From: Treponema sp.
GTDB lineage: Bacteria > Spirochaetota > Spirochaetia > Treponematales > Treponemataceae
Assembly (NCBI GenBank): GCA_016281495.1
Contig: JAEEIU010000027.1
Location: forward strand, 1 to 64,000
DNA: 64,000 nucleotides
Direction of reading: 5' to 3'
In this document: positions 34,760 to 43,483 of the stretch, one piece after another
How the letters are laid out: each line of letters opens with the position of its first letter
How positions within the stretch are numbered: position 1 is the first letter of the stretch
The notes under the pieces: model-generated
Database searches by the model: none
The model's input: only the letters and a program-made list of their open reading frames with translations
Told to the model about the DNA's origin: nothing
Made by a program: the position numbers and the translations under genes

Positions 34760-36235
34760 TTAAAAACCCCGGAGTTTCTCCATTACAGAATCAATTTCTG
34801 CATTAAGGAATTCAAGTTCAGCATCATTCACCTGGTCGCTGTTTTCTATTTCTGCAATGTGGTCAAGCAAAAGCTGAATGTATTCCATGTCAATCTCATC
34901 TGAATCACCATATTTTACATTGTTGCCGCTTGAATTTCCAGTACTTGAAATGGGTTTTTGCTCAAAATCTTTTGAACCGGCCTGTTTTGCGGCTGTAGGA
35001 ACGTTGGAGAATGACATTGAAGAATCATTCCAGTAAGTGTTCTCGGGGTCAACAACAGAAGGCATGTTCTCCCAGTACCATGTCTGAATGTCTGCGTCTG
35101 ACAGTTCGATTGGCTTTGGTGCCTCAGATGAACTCAACAGCTTTGTCGGATGATCAGGAAGAAGTGCTACACTTCCCTCGTCCAATTGCTTGATGAAATT
35201 TTCTCCGGCAGGTTCAATTCCACCTGTAGAGCATGAGATATAGAAAGTGTAGGCTTCAACTTGATACGGATCCACTGTTGCAGGTTTCCAGTTAATGCCT
35301 ATTCCCGAATTATTGTAAGAAGATGCAGAGTTATATCCCTTTGCCTCATCAATTGTAGGCTTCCACAATTCTGATGTAATCTTGTTTTTTGAGGCAAGAG
35401 TTACGGTCTCTGGTGTTCCAAGTCTCTGGCTTGAAAGAATGAAGCGTATGGCGGCATTTGCATTCTCTGAATTAACCCATTGCTCGTCATAAAAAGCCGT
35501 ATACTGTTTTTCCCTGTTGACTTTTCCAAGTGTCTTTGTTGAAAAATGAGTTCCGTCTGCTTCTCCAAGATATGTGTCAAAGATTCCCTTTACTGCAATA
35601 GTTTTTGTCGTCTTGGCAAGGTTTATCGTATAAAGGGTTACACGAAGCATGTCCACACGCGTTGATGTTGCAATAGATGGCATGAAGCTGAAATCTACTA
35701 TGAGCTGTGCCTTGTTTCCCACCTGGTAGACCATCTGTCCTCCATAAGGGGTTCTGCGGGCCTCGGTTTTAATTCCGTTTCTTTTTGTAAGTATGTAGTT
35801 TCTTCCGTCAATCTGAATGACAAAATATGATGCAGTAAGTGACTCATGGGTTGAGATCAACGGGATTTCTCCGCCACTCTCCGGAATGGCAAAAATGCAA
35901 AAACCACCGGTTCTTCCGTCAAGTTCTATCATCATGTCACCGTTCTGGAGCGTAAAATGTTTTTCCGGAATGTAAATCCATCCAGTATACGGATCATTTG
36001 TTATCTTGCTGCGTTTCTTAGACTCGCTGTCGCCTTTAAGGTTTGCCTTGGTCCTGAGTTTGGAAGGATCCTTTTTTGGCTGTTCCTGTTTTTCTTCCTG
36101 AACAGTGGCCTTGTCCTCTTGAACTGAAGAATTAGAATCAGGGAGTGCTGCCGAAGCGGTTTGAGAAGCCGCATTGACGGTAAAAAGCAAGGTTCCAATT
36201 ATGACTGCTATTACAAGTTTAATCAGTTTTCTCAT
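34760..36235 (-). CDS. Exported protein of unknown function
   Basis: The 491-aa protein has a signal peptide (MRKLIKLVIAVIIGTLLFTVNAASQ). A charged low-complexity stretch to residue 75 precedes a large beta-rich domain (about 85-350; GWIYIPEKHFTLQNGDMMIE, MLRVTLYTINLAKTTKTIAV). The C-terminal helix is acidic (YIQLLLDHIAEIENSDQ). I do not recognise the domain. It is probably periplasmic. It lies 15 nt after the coiled-coil gene and 11 nt before the TPR gene, so the three envelope proteins are likely made together and may interact. Confidence 0.7.
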   Translation of the reverse strand: MRKLIKLVIAVIIGTLLFTVNAASQTASAALPDSNSSVQEDKATVQEEKQEQPKKDPSKLRTKANLKGDSESKKRSKITNDPYTGWIYIPEKHFTLQNGDMMIELDGRTGGFCIFAIPESGGEIPLISTHESLTASYFVIQIDGRNYILTKRNGIKTEARRTPYGGQMVYQVGNKAQLIVDFSFMPSIATSTRVDMLRVTLYTINLAKTTKTIAVKGIFDTYLGEADGTHFSTKTLGKVNREKQYTAFYDEQWVNSENANAAIRFILSSQRLGTPETVTLASKNKITSELWKPTIDEAKGYNSASSYNNSGIGINWKPATVDPYQVEAYTFYISCSTGGIEPAGENFIKQLDEGSVALLPDHPTKLLSSSEAPKPIELSDADIQTWYWENMPSVVDPENTYWNDSSMSFSNVPTAAKQAGSKDFEQKPISSTGNSSGNNVKYGDSDEIDMEYIQLLLDHIAEIENSDQVNDAELEFLNAEIDSVMEKLRGF

Positions 36236-36250
36236 ATTCCAATCTCCCGT

Positions 36251-38830
36251 TTATCTTGTCTTTTTCTTTTTGGCATCCAAAAGTACCTGAACCCATGAGG
36301 CCTTTGCCTTAAGTGAATCAAGCGCGCTGTTGGATGTTGAGCTTTGGCTCTGACCTGAGGCTTTGCGTTCTGCTTCCATCTGCCGGAGTCTGTCTATCTT
36401 GTCCTGAAGCTGCTGTTTTGAAGCATCTGCATTCGTCTTGTTTATCTGGCTCTGTGCGTCTGCATTTGCCCTGTCTATCTGGTTTTGTGCATTTGTATTT
36501 GCCTGGTCAATCTGATTCTGGGCATTTGAGTTTGCACGGTCTATCTGGTTCTGTGCGTTGGCATTTGCTCGGTTTATCTGATTCTGTGCATTGGCATTTG
36601 CACGGTCAATCTCGGCCTGTGCGTCTGCATTTGCTCGGTCTATCTGATTCTGGGCGTTGGCATTTGCCCTTTCTATCTCTGCACGTGCATTGTCGTTTGC
36701 CCTCTGAATCTGGCTTTGAGCGTTGGCATTCGTCCTGTCGATTTCCGCCTGTGCATTTTTACGTGCCATATCTATCTGCATGAGTGCATCAAGCCTTGCC
36801 TGCTCTGCATCCTGCTTTGCCTTGGCCTGTGCCCTTTCCGCATCATTGGTTGCCTGTTCTGCCTCGCGTTTTGCATCATCAACTGCCTTCTGGGCTTCCT
36901 TTAAGCGGGCTTCCGCTTCCTCATTGCTGCGTGCAATCTGTGCGTCCGCCTCTGCCTGCGCCTCTTTTCTTGCCTGTTCAATCTGCATGAGTGCGTCAAG
37001 CTGTGCCTGTTCTGCCTTGGCCTGAGCCTCTGCCTGCGCCCTCTCTGCCTCTGTGCCGGCTTCCTCTGCCTTTCTCTGGGCTTCCTCAAGTGCAAGGCGT
37101 GCTTCCTCTATCTGCCTTTCTGTCTCTGCATTGTTTCTTTCGATTTCTGCCTCTGCTTCCGCACGGGCCTTTTCGTTTGCCTTTTGAATTTCTTCCTGAG
37201 CCTTTTGGCGTTCTGCTTCGATTTGTGCAAGTGCCTCTGCCTGTGCCTTTATTGCCTCTTCCTGAGCCTTAAGGCGTTCAGCTTCTATCTGAGCAAGGGA
37301 TTCCTGCTTTGCCTTTTCCGCTTCTTCCTGACTCTTGCGTCTTTCTTCCTCGATTTGAGCCAGCGCATCCTTTTGGGCCTGCTCTGCCTGTTCCTGGGCC
37401 TTGAGCCTTTCTTCCTCTATCTGTGCAAGTGCCTGAGCCTGGGCCTGTTCCGCCTGCTCCTGTGCCTTTAGTCTTTCTTCCTCTATCTGTGCAAGGGCAT
37501 CAAGACGTGCCTGTTCAGCCTGTCGTGCCGCTTCTTCCGCCTTCTGACGTTCTTCCTGGGCCTTGAGCCTTTCTTCTTCTGCCTGACGTTCAGCTTCCGC
37601 CGTCTTTTGCCTTTCTTCTTCCAACTGGGCCTGGGCTGCCTGTTCTGCTAGCTGGGCCTGTTCTTCCGCTCGCTTTCGTTCTTCCTCTATCTGCAGCAAA
37701 GCATCAAGCTGGGCCTGTTCTGCCTGGGCCTGAGCCTCAAGACGTACCCTTTCTGCCTCTGATCCTGCCTGTTCCGCTGCAAGCCTTGCTTCTTCCGCAG
37801 CCCTACGTGCCTCTTCAATTTTACGTTCGGCTTCCTCTGCATCAGACCTGGCTTCAAGCTGTGCAAGCTCTATCTGTTCCTGGGCATCCTTTTGTGCCTT
37901 TTCAATCTGTTCAAGTGCATCCGCCTGAGTCAATGCAAGCTGTCTTTCTGCCTCAAGCAATTCAGCCTGTTTTTTCTCCGCCTCTTCCTCAAGCTGCCTG
38001 ATCCTGTCCTGGGCTTCCTTTAACTGAAGTGCGAGCATGTCCGCTTCCTTTTGCTTAAGGGAAAGCTCGTCATCACCGTCTTCCAGTTCCTTTATCCTGT
38101 CTTCCGCCTCTTTTAGCTTGAGTGCAAGATCTTCGCCATCTTCAGAACCTGCCGACCTTAACAGGCGCTCATAATTGTCCCTTGAGCTAAGGTATTCCTC
38201 TCCCGTCATCTTAAGGAGGTACAGGAGTTTTTCCTCACGTTCCTTTTGCTTTAATTCCTCAAGCCTTCTTTCTGCCTCGGGAACCTTGCTGTCTTCGGGA
38301 TATTGGGTTACAACCTGATTGTAAAGTGCGGCGGCGGCCTCAAAGTCATAGTCGCTGTAAAAACATTCTGCCATCCAGAAAAGGGATGACGGATACATGG
38401 GATTGTCGGGATAACGGTGGCAAAAATCACTTAAGGTGCGTACTGAATCCTCGTTTTGGCCGTTATAATGCTGGGCCCGTCCTTTTTGATATACGACAAA
38501 AGACAAAAGATCGCTTCTGGGAAACTGACGTTCAAAATAGTTGCAGTCAGAAATTACGGAGTCATAGTCTCCAAGAGACATCTCGCTCATGATGAGCATG
38601 TACCAGATGTTGTCCGTATTGTTCTTGGGTTCTGTTACCGCCCTGTGCAAAAAAATTGAGGCTGAAGTCCAGTCCTGTTTCCTGTATGCCTCGTAGCCGT
38701 TCTGCAGGGCATCCTGAGTATAAACCGAAGTCGTCTGACTGGCCGTACCCTGAGCAAATGAAGCCGTGACTGTTGCAAAACACAGCAAAAGAGTTGCTAA
38801 TCTGTAATAAAGTCCCCTCATGCCTTCCAT
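36251..38830 (-). CDS. Exported TPR and long coiled-coil protein with 11-residue repeats
   Basis: The 859-aa protein has a signal peptide (MEGMRGLYYRLATLLLCFATVTASFAQ) and TPR repeats to about residue 195 (AYRKQDWTSASIFLHRAV, AAALYNQVVTQYPED). About 620 residues of nearly continuous charged coiled coil rich in Ala, Glu, Gln and Arg follow. Near the end the repeat is strictly 11 residues (IDRANANAQNQ, about ten copies); earlier it is 22-residue units (AEQAQAQALAQIEEERLKAQ). Such hendecads form straight, right-handed coils, which suggests a rod spanning the periplasm. The start overlaps rpe by 13 nt; an ATG at 38821 overlapping as ATGA is equally possible. It is followed by the exported-protein and TPR genes. 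Confidence 0.75.
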   Translation of the reverse strand: MEGMRGLYYRLATLLLCFATVTASFAQGTASQTTSVYTQDALQNGYEAYRKQDWTSASIFLHRAVTEPKNNTDNIWYMLIMSEMSLGDYDSVISDCNYFERQFPRSDLLSFVVYQKGRAQHYNGQNEDSVRTLSDFCHRYPDNPMYPSSLFWMAECFYSDYDFEAAAALYNQVVTQYPEDSKVPEAERRLEELKQKEREEKLLYLLKMTGEEYLSSRDNYERLLRSAGSEDGEDLALKLKEAEDRIKELEDGDDELSLKQKEADMLALQLKEAQDRIRQLEEEAEKKQAELLEAERQLALTQADALEQIEKAQKDAQEQIELAQLEARSDAEEAERKIEEARRAAEEARLAAEQAGSEAERVRLEAQAQAEQAQLDALLQIEEERKRAEEQAQLAEQAAQAQLEEERQKTAEAERQAEEERLKAQEERQKAEEAARQAEQARLDALAQIEEERLKAQEQAEQAQAQALAQIEEERLKAQEQAEQAQKDALAQIEEERRKSQEEAEKAKQESLAQIEAERLKAQEEAIKAQAEALAQIEAERQKAQEEIQKANEKARAEAEAEIERNNAETERQIEEARLALEEAQRKAEEAGTEAERAQAEAQAKAEQAQLDALMQIEQARKEAQAEADAQIARSNEEAEARLKEAQKAVDDAKREAEQATNDAERAQAKAKQDAEQARLDALMQIDMARKNAQAEIDRTNANAQSQIQRANDNARAEIERANANAQNQIDRANADAQAEIDRANANAQNQINRANANAQNQIDRANSNAQNQIDQANTNAQNQIDRANADAQSQINKTNADASKQQLQDKIDRLRQMEAERKASGQSQSSTSNSALDSLKAKASWVQVLLDAKKKKTR
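36430..36760 (-). repeat. 33-bp tandem coding repeat (11-residue coiled-coil units)
   Basis: About ten copies of a 33-bp unit encode variants of IDRANANAQNQ. They are diverged in third positions, so they are maintained by selection on the protein; unit number may still vary between strains. Confidence 0.8.
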
Positions 38831-39450
38831 GTAAGAGTCCCCCGAAAGAAAGATGAACCGGAAACTACAATATCAGTTCCTGCATCCAACACGGAGGATA
38901 AGGTTGTCTCGTTAACACCGCCATCAACAGAAATCAGATAGTTATAGCTTTTCTCTTTCTGTATATCGGCAAGTTTTTTCACTTTGTCAACAGTATATGG
39001 AATAAGTTTTTGACCGCCCCACCCTGGATTCACGGTCATTACAAGGACAATGTCCACAAGCGGAAGCAGTTCCTCCAAAACCGAGACGGGAGTTGAAGGA
39101 CAAATGGCTATTCCAGGCTTTTTGCCAAGCTCACGGATTTTCTGAATGCACAGGTCCGCATGGTTTGTAGCCTCGTAGTGGAAGGTGATGTAATCCGCAC
39201 CGGCTTCTGCAAATGATGCTATGCTGAATTCCGGGTTTTGCACCATCAGGTGTACGTCAAACGGGAGTTTTGTTATTGAACGTATGGAAGATATGACCGG
39301 CTGGCCAAATGTCACAGGAGGAACAAAATGACCGTCCATAACGTCGATATGGACAAAATTTCCCCCACCATCTTCAATTTTCTTAATATCATCGCCCAAA
39401 TGGCTGAAATCCGCCGCCAAAATCGACGGAGAAAGTAAAGCGTGTTTCAT
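38818..39450 (-). CDS. rpe: Ribulose-phosphate 3-epimerase
   Basis: The 210-aa TIM-barrel enzyme has LLSPSILAADFSHLGDDI, the metal-binding HIDVMDGHFVPPVTFG, FDVHLMVQNPE, TVNPGWGGQKLI and ISVDGGVNETT motifs. It interconverts ribulose-5-P and xylulose-5-P in the pentose phosphate pathway. The start is the ATG at 39450; an upstream open frame runs through a heptanucleotide repeat and is ignored. A promoter (TTGATT-17-TATCAT) ends 7 nt before the ATG with no Shine-Dalgarno, so the mRNA is probably leaderless. It heads a four-gene unit with the coiled-coil and TPR genes. Confidence 0.95.
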   Translation of the reverse strand: MKHALLSPSILAADFSHLGDDIKKIEDGGGNFVHIDVMDGHFVPPVTFGQPVISSIRSITKLPFDVHLMVQNPEFSIASFAEAGADYITFHYEATNHADLCIQKIRELGKKPGIAICPSTPVSVLEELLPLVDIVLVMTVNPGWGGQKLIPYTVDKVKKLADIQKEKSYNYLISVDGGVNETTLSSVLDAGTDIVVSGSSFFRGTLTWKA

Positions 39451-39457
39451 GCCTAAA

Positions 39458-39486
39458 ATGATAGAATAAAAGGCATTTTGAATCAA
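39458..39486 (-). promoter_or_regulatory. rpe promoter, leaderless arrangement
   Basis: On the minus strand, TTGATT (39481-39486), a 17-nt spacer and TATCAT (39458-39463) are followed by 7 nt and then the rpe ATG. Confidence 0.65.
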
Positions 39487-39500
39487 GTACGTTTTGGGAA

Positions 39501-39535
39501 GTTGAAAGTTGAAAGTTGAAAGTTGAAAGTTGAAA
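39501..39535. repeat. Heptanucleotide tandem repeat (GTTGAAA)5
   Basis: Five perfect copies of GTTGAAA lie 14 nt upstream of the rpe -35 element, on the side facing tRNA-Gly. Variation in copy number could change the upstream promoter region. Confidence 0.95.
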
Positions 39536-39596
39536 GATAGACGGGAGCTTATCAAAAACGGGATTTCTGCCGATATATAATTGGATAATTGTATCC

Positions 39597-39667
39597 GCGG
39601 TAATCATATATCGGTATTATGCTGGCTTCCCAAGCCCGACAGGCGGGTTCGACTCCCGTTTACCGCT
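39597..39667 (+). tRNA. tRNA-Gly (anticodon CCC)
   Basis: The acceptor stem GCGGTAA pairs with TTACCGC, the discriminator is U, and the anticodon loop TTCCCAA gives CCC. The T arm GCGGGTTCGACTCCCGT is strong. The D arm is unusually AU-rich (CATA/TATG) and one anticodon-stem pair is mismatched. CCA is not encoded. A coding sequence begins 1 nt after its 3' end. Confidence 0.85.
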
Positions 39668-39668
39668 T

Positions 39669-40259
39669 ATGGCAAAGAAAAACCAATTACCAGTGGCAAG
39701 GGCGTTCACTGCGTTTTCAGAGAAATTTTCCCGCTCGTTCCAGTCCAGGGACAATTCACGCCCGAATATTGTCCACGAAGATGAAATCATCCAGAAAAAA
39801 TTTGATGCAAAAGAAGCAGAATACAGGGCATCAATTATTGCAAAGTACCAGGGATATTCAGACCCGTATCACACTTATGGGAAAAAATCAGCAGAAGCGC
39901 AGGCAATCGCAGAGGACGAGGCAAACCTTGTTAAGGCATACTCGCTTTTCAAGGCGGTCCGTGAGGCAAACCTTAGCATAGGAGATTTGTCAACCTTCAT
40001 AAACGTAAAGGAAATTCAAAGTCCGCTTACAGAACGAGAATGCTATACAATCGGGAAGAATTTCATTTACCTTCAATGCTGGCTCATCTACGAACAGGGT
40101 GCAAGGGATTTTATTCCTGAACTGGAAGAAATTGAGGAGGACATGCAGACGACCTATCACCTGCATTTTGTACCGCTAAAGAACTATGAATTCAACTATA
40201 AGGACAAGGAAGTCATAGCAATAATCGAAAGCGTGTATCATCCCTCCAACAAAAAATAG
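39669..40259 (+). CDS. Hypothetical protein directly abutting tRNA-Gly
   Basis: I do not recognise this 196-aa soluble protein. It has a basic N-terminus, an acidic middle (IIQKKFDAKEAEYRASII), helices rich in Ala, and an aromatic C-terminal part (CYTIGKNFIYLQCWLIYEQG). The ATG at 39669 starts 2 nt after the tRNA discriminator base, so any ribosome site would lie inside the tRNA. After RNase processing the mRNA would be leaderless. A GTG at 39693 is an alternative start but has no good Shine-Dalgarno. It ends 1 nt before the convergent lipoprotein gene. Confidence 0.65.
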   Translation: MAKKNQLPVARAFTAFSEKFSRSFQSRDNSRPNIVHEDEIIQKKFDAKEAEYRASIIAKYQGYSDPYHTYGKKSAEAQAIAEDEANLVKAYSLFKAVREANLSIGDLSTFINVKEIQSPLTERECYTIGKNFIYLQCWLIYEQGARDFIPELEEIEEDMQTTYHLHFVPLKNYEFNYKDKEVIAIIESVYHPSNKK

Positions 40260-40260
40260 G

Positions 40261-40827
40261 CTAACGCTTAAGCAGAGTTCCATCCACAATCACATGTTTT
40301 TTGTCTTTCCATTCAACCGGATACGGGAAAGAAGACGCATAATGACCGCTGGTAAACAGAATCGCCTCACTTGTATTAATCACATAGTAAACCTGAATTG
40401 AATCTTCTCCAAGTGTAATCGTAAGTACATGGGTTTTCTTGTCAAACAGGAACTCTACTTTTCCGTTGTCGTCAGTTGCGCTGTAAAGGCCGTCCAGATC
40501 CTCCAGGCGGTTAACCTTTTTTCCCTTTGCATAAATCTCGCTGCCGTAAAAATCAATTGTAAAGCCGTTTGTTCCTGGTGCTATTGAAAAACTGCTTCCG
40601 TCATCTGTCTCCAGTACGCCGGTTGTGATGAGCGAAAAATCACCCTTGCTGGAAGAATTGTCTCCGCGTGCAAAATAGGTCCCCTTTTTTGTGTTGAACT
40701 GAATGGTTGAATCATCGGGAAACTTCCACTTGCCGTCCAGACTGTAATCAGCTGAACATGAAAATAAAACTACGCAAAGAAAAATGCATGCGGATAAGGC
40801 AAAGGATTTTGTTAAAGATTTATACAT
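40261..40827 (-). CDS. Lipoprotein of unknown function
   Basis: The 188-aa protein starts MYKSLTKSFAL with GGAG 8 nt upstream; a TTG 6 nt earlier is a weaker choice. The signal peptide ends VLFSCSAD (lipobox). The mature domain is a small beta-barrel-like fold with repeating strands (SLDGKWKFPDDSTIQF, KVEFLFDKKTHVLTITL), similar in style to small lipocalin-like or META-type lipoproteins, though not assignable. It stands alone between convergent and same-strand neighbours. Confidence 0.7.
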   Translation of the reverse strand: MYKSLTKSFALSACIFLCVVLFSCSADYSLDGKWKFPDDSTIQFNTKKGTYFARGDNSSSKGDFSLITTGVLETDDGSSFSIAPGTNGFTIDFYGSEIYAKGKKVNRLEDLDGLYSATDDNGKVEFLFDKKTHVLTITLGEDSIQVYYVINTSEAILFTSGHYASSFPYPVEWKDKKHVIVDGTLLKR

Positions 40828-40912
40828 ATGCAACTCCGAGATTTGACATATCTATTTATCGGATAAAAAATTGCCATACAGTATAACTTGCAAAAAAATA
40901 ATTACAAAAAAG

Positions 40913-41629
40913 TCAGTCTTCGTTAACCAGTTCTTGTGCAGCATCAATACAGATTTTCTGATAATTGAAAAACAGCCTGCGTTTTCCAGAGGGGAACGTT
41001 TCCATATTGAATGCCCTCTTCAGATATTTGCGGTCCTGGCTTATGCCACAATTATATGCCGCAGAAAGATAGGATATTCTGGAATTCAAGTCATCGGAAG
41101 CAAGGGAAAGCACTTCCACCTCATAGTCGATGAATGCCTTAAGGTATTCAAGCTGAATGGATCTGTCGTTAAGGCGCATGATTCGGTCTCTTCGGGCCTG
41201 CACGGTTGAAACATCCCCACCAAAGCTGATTGCCGCATATTTTTTCCGCAGTTGAGGATTTAGTGAAATGATTTTTTCAACCTGAATGGCAAATACCGGC
41301 TTCATCTGGAATTCTCCGATAGAAAAACCGTCGCTTTCTTCTGTGGTAACTGCCAGCACTTCGTTAAAGAGGGATTCAATTTCGTTTTGAAACGACCTGT
41401 AGCGCATGAGTTCCGGAAAGACTATTGAAGCAGCTTCCAGAGCATAGGGATAATCCTGCTCTTTTAATTCAGAGAGGATTTCCCCTGCCGTAGAAAGTGC
41501 AAACTTATAATCCTGTTTCCTTTCCTTCTTGAAATAATTTAAAGGGCTTTCCCCCTCCCTTAGGGTAAGAGCCCAGATGAATGAGGAGGATATCAGCAGT
41601 ACGAAAATTATTGCCGCAAACCTTCGCAT
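40913..41629 (-). CDS. Exported protein with possible degenerate lysozyme-like domain
   Basis: The 238-aa protein starts at the ATG at 41629, chosen because GGAGGA lies 6 nt upstream. It has a signal peptide (MRRFAAIIFVLLISSSFIWA). The middle contains TTEESDGFSIGEFQMKP and later LSAAYNCGISQ. These lie in the same order as the catalytic-Glu, S-x-G-x-x-Q and AAYNxG signatures of soluble lytic transglycosylases. Spacing and overall similarity are weak, so I treat a peptidoglycan-cleaving function as a hypothesis only. It follows leuA with a 25-nt gap and may be cotranscribed. Confidence 0.5.
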   Translation of the reverse strand: MRRFAAIIFVLLISSSFIWALTLREGESPLNYFKKERKQDYKFALSTAGEILSELKEQDYPYALEAASIVFPELMRYRSFQNEIESLFNEVLAVTTEESDGFSIGEFQMKPVFAIQVEKIISLNPQLRKKYAAISFGGDVSTVQARRDRIMRLNDRSIQLEYLKAFIDYEVEVLSLASDDLNSRISYLSAAYNCGISQDRKYLKRAFNMETFPSGKRRLFFNYQKICIDAAQELVNED

Positions 41630-41654
41630 AAGATGTCCTCCTGCAACAGCGATT

Positions 41655-43343
41655 TCATGCAATCTGATTCAAGGCGCTTACAACGGCATCGATACCTGCA
41701 CGGCCGACGTTGGTTGATTTACCCACGCCCCAGTAATCGTTTCCGTCTTCGCATGTAATCTGAACATAGGCGATGGCACTTGTGTTGTTTCCTGTACCCA
41801 CGCTGTGCTCATGGAATGCCGTAATGCTGAACCTTGGAGCCGGTGTCTGAGAAAGTGCGTTTGAGAAAGCATCCAGAGGTCCGTTGCCTTTTTCTCCGAT
41901 GGAAATCTGCTCGCCCTTCCAGTTGACTACAGCACGGCATAGGGTTGTCTCCACGATTTCCGCTTCCTTCTTTCCTTCCACATGGGTTTCCGACAAATCC
42001 ACAATCGAAAGGTTCTTGTCCGCCTTGAGCCATTGCTTTTCAAACAGGTCGTAGATTTCTTCCGCACGGAGTTCACGCTGTGCAGCATCAGCCGCATTTT
42101 TGACCACGGCACCAACAACCGGATGCATGGCCTTTGGAATAGAAAGACCGTATTTTTCCTCCAGGATGAATGCAGAGCCGCCCTTTCCTGACTGACTGTT
42201 GATTCTGATGATGCCCTCGTACTGGCGACCAATGTCATGCGGATCGATCAGGAGGTATGGGACATCCCACAAATCGTTCTTGTCCATCTTTGCCCTTGCA
42301 GCCATGCCCTTTCTGATTGCATCCTGATGGCTTCCGCTGAATGCAGTAAATACAAGCTCGCCCGCATAAGGTGTTCTTGGAGGAATTTCCATTTCGGTGT
42401 ACTGGCAGTATTTTTCAGCAATGTCAACGATGTTGCGCAAATCAAGCTCCGGATCCACACCCTGACTGAACATGTTGAGCGCCACGGTGACCACATCCAG
42501 GTTTCCTGTCCTTTCTCCATTTCCAAAGATGCAGCCTTCCACCCTGTCCGCTCCAGCCAAAAGGCCAAGCTCTGCAGATGCAACACCTGTTCCACGGTCG
42601 TTGTGGCAGTGCGTGCTGATTAAAACAGAATCGCGGTTTGTGATGTGGGAAGAAAAATATTCAATCTGATCCGCATACACGTTTGGTGTTGAACATTCAA
42701 CTGTTGTAGGCAGGTTCAGGATAATCTTGTTGTCAGGAGAACATCCCCATTCATTTTTTACGGCTTCACAGATTTCAACAGCATAATCAATTTCCGTCAT
42801 TGAAAAACTTTCAGGAGAATATTCAAGACGGATGCGCTTTTTGTCTTCTTCCGTCAGGCAACTCTTGATGCACTTTACGCCGTCAATCGCAATCTGCTTG
42901 ATCTCTTCCTTGTTTTTGTTGAAGGTATATTTCCTCTGTGCTGGAGAAGTTGAATTGTAAATGTGGAATATTGCCTTTGGCACACCCTTGAGGCATTCCA
43001 TTGTCTTTTTAACGAGCTGTTCGCGGGCCTGGCACAAAACCTGAATCGTAACATCATCAGGAATGCGGTTCTCTTCTATCAGGCGGCGGATGAATTCATA
43101 TTCGGTATCACTTGCGGCAGGGAATCCAACCTCTATCTCCTTGAATCCAATCTTTACAAGCAGGTCAAAGAAAGAAAGCTTTGTTTCAATTCCCATAGGA
43201 TTGACAAGGGCCTGGTTTCCGTCGCGCAAATCAACGGAACACCAAAGAGGTGCCTTTTCAATTTTCTTTGTTGGCCATACCCGGTTTTGAATCGGGATCT
43301 CTGCAATTGGGGCATACTTGCCGTTTGGATTCATAACTGACAT
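41655..43343 (-). CDS. leuA: 2-isopropylmalate synthase
   Basis: The 562-aa protein is the long LeuA form. It has the HMG-CoA lyase-like barrel with DLRDGNQAL, the metal-binding STHCHNDRGTGVAS and GNGERTGNLD, a linker, and a C-terminal allosteric domain that senses leucine (VGTGNNTSAIAYVQI, GVGKSTNVGRAGIDAV). It condenses acetyl-CoA with 2-oxoisovalerate, the first committed step of leucine synthesis. The start at 43343 follows TATAGGAGGACTTT. Expression is controlled by the leucine attenuator at 43412-43540. The remaining leu genes are not in the window. Confidence 0.97.
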   Translation of the reverse strand: MSVMNPNGKYAPIAEIPIQNRVWPTKKIEKAPLWCSVDLRDGNQALVNPMGIETKLSFFDLLVKIGFKEIEVGFPAASDTEYEFIRRLIEENRIPDDVTIQVLCQAREQLVKKTMECLKGVPKAIFHIYNSTSPAQRKYTFNKNKEEIKQIAIDGVKCIKSCLTEEDKKRIRLEYSPESFSMTEIDYAVEICEAVKNEWGCSPDNKIILNLPTTVECSTPNVYADQIEYFSSHITNRDSVLISTHCHNDRGTGVASAELGLLAGADRVEGCIFGNGERTGNLDVVTVALNMFSQGVDPELDLRNIVDIAEKYCQYTEMEIPPRTPYAGELVFTAFSGSHQDAIRKGMAARAKMDKNDLWDVPYLLIDPHDIGRQYEGIIRINSQSGKGGSAFILEEKYGLSIPKAMHPVVGAVVKNAADAAQRELRAEEIYDLFEKQWLKADKNLSIVDLSETHVEGKKEAEIVETTLCRAVVNWKGEQISIGEKGNGPLDAFSNALSQTPAPRFSITAFHEHSVGTGNNTSAIAYVQITCEDGNDYWGVGKSTNVGRAGIDAVVSALNQIA

Positions 43344-43411
43344 AAAGTCCTCCTATAAAAACACAGCCGTTTGCATGACAGCCGGTCTCCATGCATGCGT
43401 CATATCACGCA

Positions 43412-43444
43412 ATAAAAAAAGACCCGCTGCCGAAGCAACAGGCC
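43412..43444 (-). terminator. Attenuator terminator in the leuA leader
   Basis: On the minus strand, GGCCTGTTGC and GCAGCGGGTC form a 10-bp stem (three G-U pairs) with a TTCG tetraloop, followed by seven T. It lies between the leader peptide and leuA, so stalling of the leader ribosome would allow readthrough when leucine is scarce. Confidence 0.88.
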
Positions 43445-43483
43445 TGTTAGTTTACCGTTTAATTACACAACTACACCAGTACC

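Noticed and set aside
36430-36760. 33-bp repeats as a CRISPR array
   Set aside because: Units are contiguous without spacers and encode coiled-coil residues in frame.
36313-37471. Several plus-strand Cys/Leu/Ser-rich open frames opposite the coiled-coil gene
   Set aside because: They are antisense shadows of biased codons in the repeat region, without ribosome sites or known motifs.
39501-39535. Heptamer run as a CRISPR or an extension of rpe coding sequence
   Set aside because: No spacers, and conserved rpe sequence begins downstream at the ATG at 39450.
43344-43483. T-box riboswitch in front of leuA
   Set aside because: A leader peptide with consecutive Leu codons plus a terminator explains the control, and I see no T-box sequence or specifier loop.
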